From CAWDPQ01 sp049642465 (lineage in GTDB: Bacteria > Acidobacteriota > Vicinamibacteria > Vicinamibacterales > 2-12-FULL-66-21), in contig JBAROV010000092.1 in assembly GCA_049642465.1 (NCBI GenBank), forward strand, positions 1 through 33,987: a stretch of DNA of 33,987 nt, written 5' to 3'. Positions 1 through 8,092 of the stretch are shown one piece after another. Position 1 is the first letter of the stretch, and each line of letters begins with the position of its first letter. Both the position numbers and the translations under genes were made by a program. Under the pieces are notes generated by a model. The model was given only the letters and a program-made list of their open reading frames with translations. It was not told where the DNA came from and ran no database searches.

Positions 1-1908
1 CCCATCGGAGGCTCATCCGCGGCTTTCGTGGTTCATGGTGCCGCTGGACAAACCGGCAGGACGCAGCTGACCGCGACGATGACCGGATTCACGAGTGGTT
101 CCGTCGATGCTGACGTCGTCCAGCCGGTGCTGCTCGTCCAGGGCCTCCCAGCAACGACCACCGTGTTGTCAGTCGATTCGCCGTTCTACATCGCCGCCGG
201 GATCGCAGATCCGAGCCGGACATTCTTCCGCAGTTTCCAAACGGTGGAGTCCGATGTGGTCGTGACGGTGTCGAATCTGACTTCGACCGTCGCACAGCTC
301 GAAACAAGCACTGGCACAGGACAAAGCCGGACTGTGATCATCCGTGCGGGATTCGCAACCTCACCGACGGATCTCGCCAGCGGTGGAATCGAGTTCGATC
401 CGATCGGCAGCGGGCAGACCACGGTTTCTGCGACCGCGGACGGCTTTGCCACGGGTTTTGCACAGGCATCAGCGAATGTCACCGTCACAGGTGCAGGCAT
501 TTCGCTGCAAGGATTCCCTGCGCGTGTGGGTGCCGGACTGCAGACCAACCTGAATCAGGACGGCTTCTTCTTCAATCCGCTGGCGGCGGTCCTCAGTGGT
601 ACCGATCACGGAGGCACGTCGATCCATATCTCGAGCAGCAATCCAAACGTGTTGCTGCTGTCAACGGATGGCACGGGCGCTGGCAGTGAGGCAATTGATT
701 TGCCGGTCGATCCCGGCCAGTCGACGGTGAACTTCTTCATCGAAGGCGTAACAGGTGCGAGCGGAACCGTCACGGTCACGGCGTCAGCGCCAGGCTTTGG
801 TGACGCATCCGGGACGGTCGAAGTTGTCCAACCGCACGTGATAGTGCTCAATCTGCCTGCGACAACAACCACGCTGTCACCCAACGCTCCGTTCCAGGTC
901 GGCCTGGGTCTGCAGCATCCGCTGTTCGCCGGATTCTTCGTGTGGCAAGCGGCCCGCACCGACATTCCCGTCACGCTCACCAGCAGCATGCCAGCGGTGG
1001 CGCAACTTCGCACACTGGCAGGCGTCGCGCAGACGCGAACGATCACGGTTCCTGCGAATGAGGCTTTCTCGCGTCCTGACGTCACGAGCGGGGGCATCGA
1101 ATTCGAGCCGCTGGGCACAGGGACAACAACGGTCAGTGCCTCGTCGACAGGATTCGATAACAGCGTTGGCGGATCCGTGACCGTCACGGTTTCCACGCCA
1201 CGAATTACGTTCAGTGGGCTGAGTAGCCCCGGCCTGCCCCTCAGAATTGGAGCAGGGCTGCAATCGAACTTCAACCCATTCTGCTGCGCGATAGGAGCAT
1301 CGCTCGAAGGATCCGACCATGGAGGCGTGACAGTCCGGATTCGGAGCCTTACGCCCGGCGTTGCGTTGCTGGCGCCGGATGATACGACCCCAGGCGCAGA
1401 GGTCATCGACGTCTTTGTTCAACCCAACGGGACGTTCGCGCCGTTCTACATCCAGGGAGTTGCGCCAGGCACGGCGTCCTTCTCGGCGACTGCCACCGGC
1501 TTCATCGATGGCACCGGATCGGCAGACGTGGTGACGCCGGCGTTACAGATTGAGTCGCTACCGACAACAATGAACGCCACCGACAACAGCGCGCCGTTCA
1601 TGGTCGCGATTGGCGTCGCCGCCGACGGCGGCGGTTCGCTCCTGCAGTATCAGTCAACGCGACCGGGCACCACGCTCACCGCAACCTTGACGAACTCGAA
1701 CGACGCGGTGGCGCAGCTCGTGACGCAGGCCGGCGGTGCGCAGAGCCGGACCGTTGTCATACCCGCCAGAGACTTCCGCACGCCATTTACCGTCGCGGCG
1801 GGGGGGATCGAACTGGACGCGCTCGCGGCAGGTCAGACGACAGTGAGTGCATCGATTCCAGGTTTCCTGGTCACGACGGCTGGGATTGTTACGGTGAACA
1901 TTCAGTGA
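1..1908 (+). CDS. Large secreted protein of alternating Ig-like modules (5' end missing)
   Basis: The reading frame is open from base 1 with no stop before it, so the start lies upstream; the GTG at 28 is not a credible start. The visible 635 residues consist of two alternating beta-rich modules. Module A has a GLPATTT-like opening, a TVAQLxT..A..QSRTV centre and a GGIEFDPxGxGxTTVSA end. Module B has RxGAGLQxNxN, GxDHGG and a GxVTVTASAPGF-type end. The order is (B)-A-B-A-B-A, with a period of about 236 residues. Both modules end in TVSAxxxGF-like strands, as in bacterial Ig-like (Big-type) domains. Gly, Thr, Ser and Val dominate, and only two adjacent Cys are present. No sorting signal or membrane anchor is seen at the C-terminus. 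It converges on the kinase gene with a 12-bp gap. An extracellular adhesive or structural role is likely, but the exact family is unknown. Confidence 0.8.
   Translation, partial: PIGGSSAAFVVHGAAGQTGRTQLTATMTGFTSGSVDADVVQPVLLVQGLPATTTVLSVDSPFYIAAGIADPSRTFFRSFQTVESDVVVTVSNLTSTVAQLETSTGTGQSRTVIIRAGFATSPTDLASGGIEFDPIGSGQTTVSATADGFATGFAQASANVTVTGAGISLQGFPARVGAGLQTNLNQDGFFFNPLAAVLSGTDHGGTSIHISSSNPNVLLLSTDGTGAGSEAIDLPVDPGQSTVNFFIEGVTGASGTVTVTASAPGFGDASGTVEVVQPHVIVLNLPATTTTLSPNAPFQVGLGLQHPLFAGFFVWQAARTDIPVTLTSSMPAVAQLRTLAGVAQTRTITVPANEAFSRPDVTSGGIEFEPLGTGTTTVSASSTGFDNSVGGSVTVTVSTPRITFSGLSSPGLPLRIGAGLQSNFNPFCCAIGASLEGSDHGGVTVRIRSLTPGVALLAPDDTTPGAEVIDVFVQPNGTFAPFYIQGVAPGTASFSATATGFIDGTGSADVVTPALQIESLPTTMNATDNSAPFMVAIGVAADGGGSLLQYQSTRPGTTLTATLTNSNDAVAQLVTQAGGAQSRTVVIPARDFRTPFTVAAGGIELDALAAGQTTVSASIPGFLVTTAGIVTVNIQ
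118..1908 (+). repeat. In-gene tandem repeat, period about 705-708 bp (A/B Ig-like modules)
   Basis: Equivalent VQP/VTP module junctions fall at 118, 826 and 1531, giving periods of 708 and 705 bp. The first two periods are complete A+B pairs. The third contains only module A before the stop codon. The repeat is clear at protein level; DNA identity was not computed. Confidence 0.7.
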
Positions 1909-1920
1909 TGAGGCGGACGA

Positions 1921-4900
1921 TTACTTCCGTTTCGCCAGCCGCTCCCGCGCATCGGCGACGAGGGGATCGTTGGCTGCGCCGCCGCGGATTGCGAGAAACT
2001 CCTGATACTGTGTGCGGGGATCCAGGTTTCTCGCTTCCCGGGTCCGACCTAGCCAGTAAGGCACGAGAGCGTAATACCGGGCGGTAGGGAGATCGTCGAG
2101 AAACAGGGCCATCGCTTCGCCGCGCCGCCGCTGGCACGTCTCGAATTCTTGTGTCGCCTCGACGTAGTCACCCCTCTGGAAATATGTCATGCCCAGCAGG
2201 TACCGTACCAGCCAGAGATCCGCGAATTTGCGCGCGGCATTGAGCGCATCCATCGCCGGAATGTACTGCTTGGCGGAAAGGAATATCTCTGCTTCAAGGA
2301 CCTTGGCGTAGGCGCGACTCGGCAGTGGGGGATTGTCCTCGAGATCCGCGGCAATTGCCTTCGCTTGCTGGGTTCGGCCCGCCGCGATCGCCAGCCGTGC
2401 CGTTGTCACCAGGACGTTGTCGTCTGCGCTGAGTGTGGCTGCTTCGGACAGTGCCGCCTGCACAGGTCCAATCTGCCTGCGCGCCGTGTGTGCTTCCGCA
2501 AGGGCGAGAAGCTTTGCCACCGCGCCGAAGTCGTTGCCGTCCGCGCGATCTCGTTTCGCGGCCTCGGGCAGTCTCGCGATTGCTTCGATGGGGCGACCCT
2601 CATACATGTCGAGGTCGGCGAGACCAAGCGCGGCGAGCGACGCTCCCGCATTGCCCGTTTTCCCTGCGGCCTCGTAGAGCCTGCGCGCCTTCGCGACATC
2701 CCCACTCGCAATCGCTTCGATCGCGAGCACGAGATACGCCGTGTCGAAGTTGGGGTTCTCCTTCATCAGCTGCTGCGCAGTCGCAGCGGCCCTCTTGAAA
2801 TCCGACGCGTACATGGCATAGAGCGCGTAGTTCGCGCGGTATTTGAAGCTCTTGGGGTAAATCTCAATCGCTTGCTGGCCCGCTTCCAGTGCGCCGGCAA
2901 AATTCAACGCGTAGAAGCGAGCGACCGCGAGGTTGTTGTATCCGGCTGAGTCGGCGGGATACTTCTTGACGAGTTCCTCGTAGATCGTTATGCCAGCCGG
3001 AAAGTCACGCTTGGCGCCGACCAGGTACGTGCCATTGGTACGCAGCTTCTCTCTCTCCGTCATCAGGTCGATTCGGTCGAGCGCCTTCTTCCACGCGTCA
3101 TCCCGTTGTTCGATCTGACCGAGGTAATGCAGGCTGTTCGCCATTCCGGCGTAGGCCCGTGCGAAGTCAGGGTCATACGACAGTGCCTCTTTGAACTTCG
3201 CGACCGCTTCAGCATCCTTTTGATTGGCCGCAAGCTCCTGTGCCTCGATATACGGACGAACGGCTTCGAAAGACGCGACTGTGAAGGTTTCCGCCTGCTG
3301 TTGCGCGGACGGCGTGGTATCGCCGAGCGCCTTGCGCAGCGGCTCGGCCGCGCGACCGAGCGCCGCGAGGACGTCGTTCTTACTCGAAGCGGTCCTGGTC
3401 GCTTCTTCGAGCGGCTCCGGCCTGTTCGGATCGATGGCGCGCACGGAAATTCGGTAACCCGCTCCGCTACGCTCGATCGCACCCGCCAGGATTACGCTGA
3501 TGCCTTCGCGAGTAGCCAGTAGCCGCGCGCTCTTTTCGTTGAGCGGACTCTGATAGAGGGTCTTCACCTGCGCTGCCGCGTCGGTTCGGGGATAGGCTGT
3601 AATGAACGGCGCACCTTCCATTGCCACGCTGAGCGCCTGCTCGAGCGCGCCATCGAACGCGGGATCCTGCGTGCGATTCTCGAAATCAGCAACGAGGATC
3701 GGCACTGGGGACCGTTGCGTTGGGTCCACCGGCGGCACGCGCGTCGACGCGGCGTACCACGTGCCGGCGATGAGCGTGCCCGCGAGGGCGCCTGCTGCGC
3801 TGACAAGTTTCCACCGCGCGATCCGCCGTGGCACCGGCAGCGGGTGGCCCTCGGCGTCCAGCCGCTCGAGATCCGTCAGGAGGTCGTCGGCCGTCGCGTA
3901 CCGCTCCGCCGGATCGCGATTCAAACACTTCGAGACAATGCGCGCGACATCGGGTGGAACGTCCGGGACGAGGGTCTCGAGCGCAGGCGGGCCCTGCTCG
4001 ATGCGCGAGACGATATCGGACAGCGCTTCGCCAGCGGGGCGGATGCGCGACCCGGCAATCAGTTCGTACAAGATCAGGCCGATGGCGTAAATGTCCGTGC
4101 GCTCGTCGGCCGGTTCGCCGTGGACCTGCTCCGGCGCCATGTACTCGAGCGTTCCCAGGATCGCGCCGGGCATCGTCTGCAGCGGCGACGCCGTTGGCAG
4201 GTGGGCAAGGCCGCGCTCGGTCAACATCGTCTGCTCGCCAGCCTTGGATCGGGCGATGCCGAAGTCGGTCAGCAAGGCCTGGTCGCTGGCGTCGACGAGG
4301 ATGTTCGCCGGTTTCAGGTCGCGGTGCACCACGCCAGCGCGGTGAGCCGCGGCGAGCCCCGACACAACCTGCCGGGCGAGTGACAGCGCCCGCGGGATCG
4401 GCAGGCGGCGTTCCTTCTGGAGGACGGTGGCGAGGTCGGATCCCTGCACGTAGGCCATCGTGATGTACATGGTCCGCCCGACCTCGCCGAGGTCGTGGAT
4501 GCGGATCACGTTCGGATGGGTCACCTGGCGGGCGAGTTTCAACTCGCGCTTGAACCGTTCCTCGAGCTGCCGGATATCGTCGGGCAGCATCATCGGGTCA
4601 ACTCGAATGAGTTTCAGCGCGACCGCTGTTGCGAGCGTCTCGTCCCAGGCCTGATACACGGCGGCCATGCCGCCGGCACCCAGGAGCCTGATGATGGTGT
4701 AGCGGTTGGCGAACGTCTGGCCTGGTTCGAGCCTGGGAACTCCGCTGAGCTCGCCAAATCCGGAGACGGGAATGCGCTCCTGACGCGATTCCGCGGACGG
4801 CGTCAGACGTGTTTGATCGGCTTCGAGGCTGGTCTCGTCGGCTCCTGAATCGCGGAAACCGGGAGGATACGGCGTATGGCAGACAACACACCGATCCAGC

Positions 4901-4938
4901 GTCGGAGACGTAGTTGCACCGCAATACGTGCAGAGCAT
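1921..4938 (-). CDS. Transmembrane serine/threonine protein kinase with N-terminal zinc ribbon and C-terminal TPR region
   Basis: A 1005-residue, Hanks-type (PknB-like) receptor kinase. Residues 1-25 carry CxxC..CxxC (Cys3, 6, 17, 20), a zinc-ribbon-like knuckle. The kinase domain spans about 80-360: glycine loop LGAGGMAAVY, Lys109, HRDLKPAN with Asp207, DFG at 225-227, and APE at 268-270. A probable single membrane segment lies at about 377-397. After it comes a CsgG/TolB-N-like stretch opening with PILVADFENRTQDP (about 411 onward). TPR-like helical pairs then fill roughly residues 550-1000, for example AVAKFKEALSYDPDFARAYA. The kinase should be cytoplasmic and the TPR part periplasmic, where it may sense or bind protein partners; this topology is inferred. 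All catalytic residues are present, so activity is expected. The ATG start at 4938 has no strong ribosome-binding site. A hairpin at 4999-5022 lies upstream. Confidence 0.93.
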   Translation of the reverse strand: MLCTYCGATTSPTLDRCVVCHTPYPPGFRDSGADETSLEADQTRLTPSAESRQERIPVSGFGELSGVPRLEPGQTFANRYTIIRLLGAGGMAAVYQAWDETLATAVALKLIRVDPMMLPDDIRQLEERFKRELKLARQVTHPNVIRIHDLGEVGRTMYITMAYVQGSDLATVLQKERRLPIPRALSLARQVVSGLAAAHRAGVVHRDLKPANILVDASDQALLTDFGIARSKAGEQTMLTERGLAHLPTASPLQTMPGAILGTLEYMAPEQVHGEPADERTDIYAIGLILYELIAGSRIRPAGEALSDIVSRIEQGPPALETLVPDVPPDVARIVSKCLNRDPAERYATADDLLTDLERLDAEGHPLPVPRRIARWKLVSAAGALAGTLIAGTWYAASTRVPPVDPTQRSPVPILVADFENRTQDPAFDGALEQALSVAMEGAPFITAYPRTDAAAQVKTLYQSPLNEKSARLLATREGISVILAGAIERSGAGYRISVRAIDPNRPEPLEEATRTASSKNDVLAALGRAAEPLRKALGDTTPSAQQQAETFTVASFEAVRPYIEAQELAANQKDAEAVAKFKEALSYDPDFARAYAGMANSLHYLGQIEQRDDAWKKALDRIDLMTEREKLRTNGTYLVGAKRDFPAGITIYEELVKKYPADSAGYNNLAVARFYALNFAGALEAGQQAIEIYPKSFKYRANYALYAMYASDFKRAAATAQQLMKENPNFDTAYLVLAIEAIASGDVAKARRLYEAAGKTGNAGASLAALGLADLDMYEGRPIEAIARLPEAAKRDRADGNDFGAVAKLLALAEAHTARRQIGPVQAALSEAATLSADDNVLVTTARLAIAAGRTQQAKAIAADLEDNPPLPSRAYAKVLEAEIFLSAKQYIPAMDALNAARKFADLWLVRYLLGMTYFQRGDYVEATQEFETCQRRRGEAMALFLDDLPTARYYALVPYWLGRTREARNLDPRTQYQEFLAIRGGAANDPLVADARERLAKRK

Positions 4939-4998
4939 CGTTAATCGGCGGGAACGGTTCCGAGATTATCCCACAGTGGGGGCGGGCACAAGGCGGTC

Positions 4999-5022
4999 TC
5001 TTACGGGACTGGCCCCGTAAGA
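4999..5022. promoter_or_regulatory. Perfect 9-bp inverted repeat upstream of the kinase gene
   Basis: TCTTACGGG and CCCGTAAGA are separated by a 6-base loop. The site lies 60 bp before the kinase start and 81 bp after the stop of the preceding M16 gene. No T-run follows on either strand, so it is not a standard intrinsic terminator. It could be an operator or an RNA hairpin. Confidence 0.35.
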
Positions 5023-5061
5023 TTGGCGGATGTCATGGATCGCCGACTGCGCATTGGCGTC

Positions 5062-5079
5062 CCTCGCGCTCCGGCGAGG
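5062..5079 (-). terminator. Weak terminator-like hairpin after the M16 pair
   Basis: CCTCGC/GCGAGG (6-bp stem, 6-base loop) lies 24 bp downstream of the stop codon of the inactive M16 gene. It is GC-rich but has no T tract, so the call is weak. Confidence 0.25.
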
Positions 5080-5103
5080 CAGGATCCGCGGACCCGCACT
5101 GCA

Positions 5104-6486
5104 CTACCGACCGGACCACGGCTTGACCTGTTCCTTGACGGTCTTCACGTCGCCCACGACGACGAGCGTCATCTTGTCGGGGGTGAGGTACTCGTTGGCT
5201 ATGCGCTGGACTTCCTGAGGCGTGACCGCCATGACGCGCTTGACGTACGTGGACAAATAGTCGTCCCCGAGTCCGTGTTGATCGACGAACGCGAGCCGCC
5301 CGATCACACCCGCGCGAGAGGCGTTCTGAACGACAAAGATGCCGGCCAGATTGTTCTGGATTCCGCGCAGCTCAGTGGCGGATGGCGGTTCCTTGCGCAG
5401 CCGGTCGATCTCGAAAAAGATCTCCTTCAGCGATTCTCCCGTGACCTTCGTCGTGACGTCTGCCGTTTCGACCCAGTTGGCTTCGCCTGGATGCGCCGAA
5501 ATCGTGCTGAACGGAGAGTAGGTATAGCCTTTCTGCTCGCGAATATTCGACGTAATGCGCGATCCAAACGCGCCGCCAAGCAGAGCATCGGTGACCTGAA
5601 GTGCCACCCAGTCCTTATGCGACGGGCTTGGCACTCGCAATCCGAGGAGCACCGTTGACTGCGGTGCGTCCGGCCGATCGAGAAGAGCGAACCGCTTGTC
5701 GCCTGCCGGCGGAACTCTGGGTGCGTCGGGTGTGACCGCTTTCGGCCAGTTCTCGAACGCCTGGCGGATGACGCCTTCCATCGCGTTCGCATCATAGATG
5801 CCCGCGACGTACAAGCGGGCGCGGCCAGCATTGAAATTGCCTTTGTGGAATGCGCGTATCTGCTCGATGGTGTAAGCCTTGAGCATCGCCTCGGTAGGGA
5901 AGATGCGGCCGTAAGGATGCTCGCCGTAGAGGAGTTCTGCGAACTTCTCCTGGGCGATCGCCTGGGGCGTACTCCGTTGAATGGCAAGGTTGCGGAGTAG
6001 ATTGCCCTTGACGCGGTCGAGCTCGGACGGCGGCAAGCGCGGGTTCTGCACCACGTCCGCAATCAGGCGGATCGCATCGGCGCTGCGATCCGAGAGGACC
6101 TCCGTTCCGACCGACGTCGTATCAGGACCGACGTTAATCCCGAGTTCTCCGCCCATTGCGGCGAGCTGTCGCGCCACCGCTTCGGCGGTCAGCGTCGCCG
6201 TTCCTTCGCGCATCATGCTGCCGGTGAGATCCGCGAGCCAGATCTCGTTTTTCTTCTCGTGCAGATTCGCGGCTCCGATGACGAGGCGAATAGTGACTTT
6301 CGGCACCTGGCCGAACGGCACCAGCGTGACCGGCATGCCGTTGCCGAGCGTGAAGCGCCGCGGCGCCGGGATGACGAAGTCCTTGGGCGTACCCGCCGGG
6401 GGCGGTGGCTGCTTCTGCTGCGCGCCGGTGGACGCTGTAGCGAGAGCGAGAGCGAGGGAAACGACGAACGCAATCCGGCGGCTCAC
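5104..6486 (-). CDS. M16 family peptidase-like protein, non-catalytic partner subunit
   Basis: A 460-residue exported protein with an N-terminal signal peptide (MSRRIAFVVSLALALATAS, then GAQQ). The fold is that of M16 zinc peptidases: an RRFTLGNGMPVTLVP opening and the C-terminal GSRITSNIREQKGYTYS segment, whose Arg/Tyr pair contributes to substrate binding in M16B partner subunits. The HxxEH zinc motif is absent; the equivalent position reads LADLTGSMMREGT. By analogy with two-subunit M16B enzymes (mitochondrial processing peptidase, Sphingomonas SPH2681/SPH2682), this is the non-catalytic half of a heterodimer with the gene just upstream. The start is GTG and overlaps the upstream stop by 4 bp (GTGA), which implies translational coupling. 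Location is probably periplasmic. Confidence 0.92.
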   Translation of the reverse strand: MSRRIAFVVSLALALATASTGAQQKQPPPPAGTPKDFVIPAPRRFTLGNGMPVTLVPFGQVPKVTIRLVIGAANLHEKKNEIWLADLTGSMMREGTATLTAEAVARQLAAMGGELGINVGPDTTSVGTEVLSDRSADAIRLIADVVQNPRLPPSELDRVKGNLLRNLAIQRSTPQAIAQEKFAELLYGEHPYGRIFPTEAMLKAYTIEQIRAFHKGNFNAGRARLYVAGIYDANAMEGVIRQAFENWPKAVTPDAPRVPPAGDKRFALLDRPDAPQSTVLLGLRVPSPSHKDWVALQVTDALLGGAFGSRITSNIREQKGYTYSPFSTISAHPGEANWVETADVTTKVTGESLKEIFFEIDRLRKEPPSATELRGIQNNLAGIFVVQNASRAGVIGRLAFVDQHGLGDDYLSTYVKRVMAVTPQEVQRIANEYLTPDKMTLVVVGDVKTVKEQVKPWSGR

Positions 6487-7886
6487 TGCTGTTCTCCCGT
6501 CTTGCCAGGCTTGATCGCGTAGACAGTGCGGTTCCCGGGCCGAAGGTACTCGTCGGCTGCCTTCCGGACGATCGCGGGGGTGACTTTCGCGAACTCGTCC
6601 TCCAGCCGATTGATGAGCGACGGATCGTCGTCGAACAGCGCAAAGGAGGCCAGAAGGTTTGCACGACCGAATCCAGCGAACTGTTCGAGGTTGGTGTAGA
6701 GATTCGAACGAATCTTCGTGCGCGCCCGGTCGAGTGTGGCCTGGTCGAGGCCTTGCTTCCGCACGGGTTCGATCACGCTATCGATCGCACCCAACAGCTT
6801 GTCCGATGGCGTGGACGAGTCGTGGAAGAACTGCGCCATCCACAGCATCGGGCCGCTGTAATCGAACATGTTGCCGAGGCCCCAATTGATACCAGCGTCG
6901 ACGCCGCCCGTGAGTCCCTTCTTTCGCACGAGGTCGTCGTAGAGGAGCGAGTCGTCTCCTTGCGCCAGCGCCTGGTCAATCAGGCCGAATGCGTACCACT
7001 CAGGTGTCCGTCGATCTGGCAGGTGGTAACCAATGCCGAGCGCCGGCCGGTTCGCCAGCTTATCGGTGCGCTCCGCTCGCTTTTCTTTCAACTGTCGCGG
7101 CTCGCGCAGGTCGGGTGGCGGCGGGAGCTTGGCGGATGGAATGTCTCCGAAGTACTTCTGAATCCAGGCCTTGGTTTGATCGGCCGCAAAGTCGCCCGTC
7201 ACCACGAGGGCGGCGTTGTTGGGGGCGTAAAAGGTCTTGAAGAACGAGCGCACATCCTCGAGCGTCGCGGCATCGAGATGCTCGAGATCGCCGTAAAAAT
7301 TGTGCGCGTTGTACCAATTCTCGTTGGCAGCCATGGGCAGGTCAATCCAGGGGAAGCTGCCGTAGGGCTGGTTGAGGACGTTCACCTTCACTTCGTTCTT
7401 GACGACTTCCTGCTGGTTCTTGAGGTTGTCTTGCGTGATTGACAGCCCCCGCATGCGATCCGCCTCGGCCCAGAGGACCGGCTCGAGCACGTGGGAGGGG
7501 ACGACCTGGAAGTAGTTCGTGAAGTCAAACCGCGTGGACCCGTTGAGCAATCCACCGTTGGATTCGATCAGCCGGATGAACTCCATTTTTCCAAGATTCG
7601 TGGAGCCCTGGAACATCATGTGCTCGAAAAGGTGCGCGAAACCCGTGCGGTTCTTCGGCTCGTTGCGGAAGCCGATGTTGTAATAGACCGCCACGCACGC
7701 CGTCGGTGTCGTCTGATCGCGGGACAGGACGACCTTGAGACCATTCGGGAGCTTGTAGTACTCAACCGGTACTTCCAGTCTTGTGGCTTGTTGAGGCGCG
7801 GAGGCTTTGAGCGCCTGTCCGTCCAGCCGGGTTAGTCCTGCACAGGCGGCTGCGAGTGCCAGCGCCGCCACGGGTCGTGACCGCAT
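6483..7886 (-). CDS. M16 family zinc metallopeptidase, catalytic subunit
   Basis: A 467-residue exported peptidase. The ATG at 7886 is chosen because AAGGAG lies about 8 bases upstream and because it opens directly into a signal peptide (MRSRPVAALALAAACAG); the frame is open further upstream, but that part is Arg/Gly-rich and not protein-like. The active site is intact: HLFEH with His85, Glu88, His89, and the third ligand Glu165 in VVKNEVKVN, exactly 76 residues after His89 as in pitrilysin-type enzymes. An Arg/Tyr element is not obvious in its C-terminal half, which fits dependence on the partner gene. It overlaps that gene by 4 bp and lies 206 bp after the full-length M16 gene. It is expected to cleave peptides in the periplasm; the substrate is unknown. 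Confidence 0.93.
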   Translation of the reverse strand: MRSRPVAALALAAACAGLTRLDGQALKASAPQQATRLEVPVEYYKLPNGLKVVLSRDQTTPTACVAVYYNIGFRNEPKNRTGFAHLFEHMMFQGSTNLGKMEFIRLIESNGGLLNGSTRFDFTNYFQVVPSHVLEPVLWAEADRMRGLSITQDNLKNQQEVVKNEVKVNVLNQPYGSFPWIDLPMAANENWYNAHNFYGDLEHLDAATLEDVRSFFKTFYAPNNAALVVTGDFAADQTKAWIQKYFGDIPSAKLPPPPDLREPRQLKEKRAERTDKLANRPALGIGYHLPDRRTPEWYAFGLIDQALAQGDDSLLYDDLVRKKGLTGGVDAGINWGLGNMFDYSGPMLWMAQFFHDSSTPSDKLLGAIDSVIEPVRKQGLDQATLDRARTKIRSNLYTNLEQFAGFGRANLLASFALFDDDPSLINRLEDEFAKVTPAIVRKAADEYLRPGNRTVYAIKPGKTGEQQ

Positions 7887-8092
7887 CGTTCGGGCTCCTT
7901 TTTCAGTGCGCGCGGGGCGCCACCCCCGCGCGCTTCTCGCTCGGGGGCGGCGCTTTGCGCCGCTTCCCTCCGGCCCCTCGCTCGGGCCGCAGGCGCTCTG
8001 CAATGATTCCGAGGAATTCGAGATTACCGCAGCGCGTGCTCGTCCACAACTCGCACGTGACGAATGAAGGGACGGTTTGAGCGCGGTGGCGC
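7887..8092. other. Intergenic region with two perfect GC-rich hairpins between M16 genes
   Basis: This 206-bp gap contains GCGCGCGGGG (7908-7917) / CCCCGCGCGC (7924-7933) with a 6-base loop, and GCGGCGC (7947-7953) / GCGCCGC (7957-7963) with a TTT loop. Neither is followed by a T tract on the minus strand. The pair may attenuate or process the message between the two M16 units, or it may be a REP-like dispersed repeat. No gene is seen here. Confidence 0.5.
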
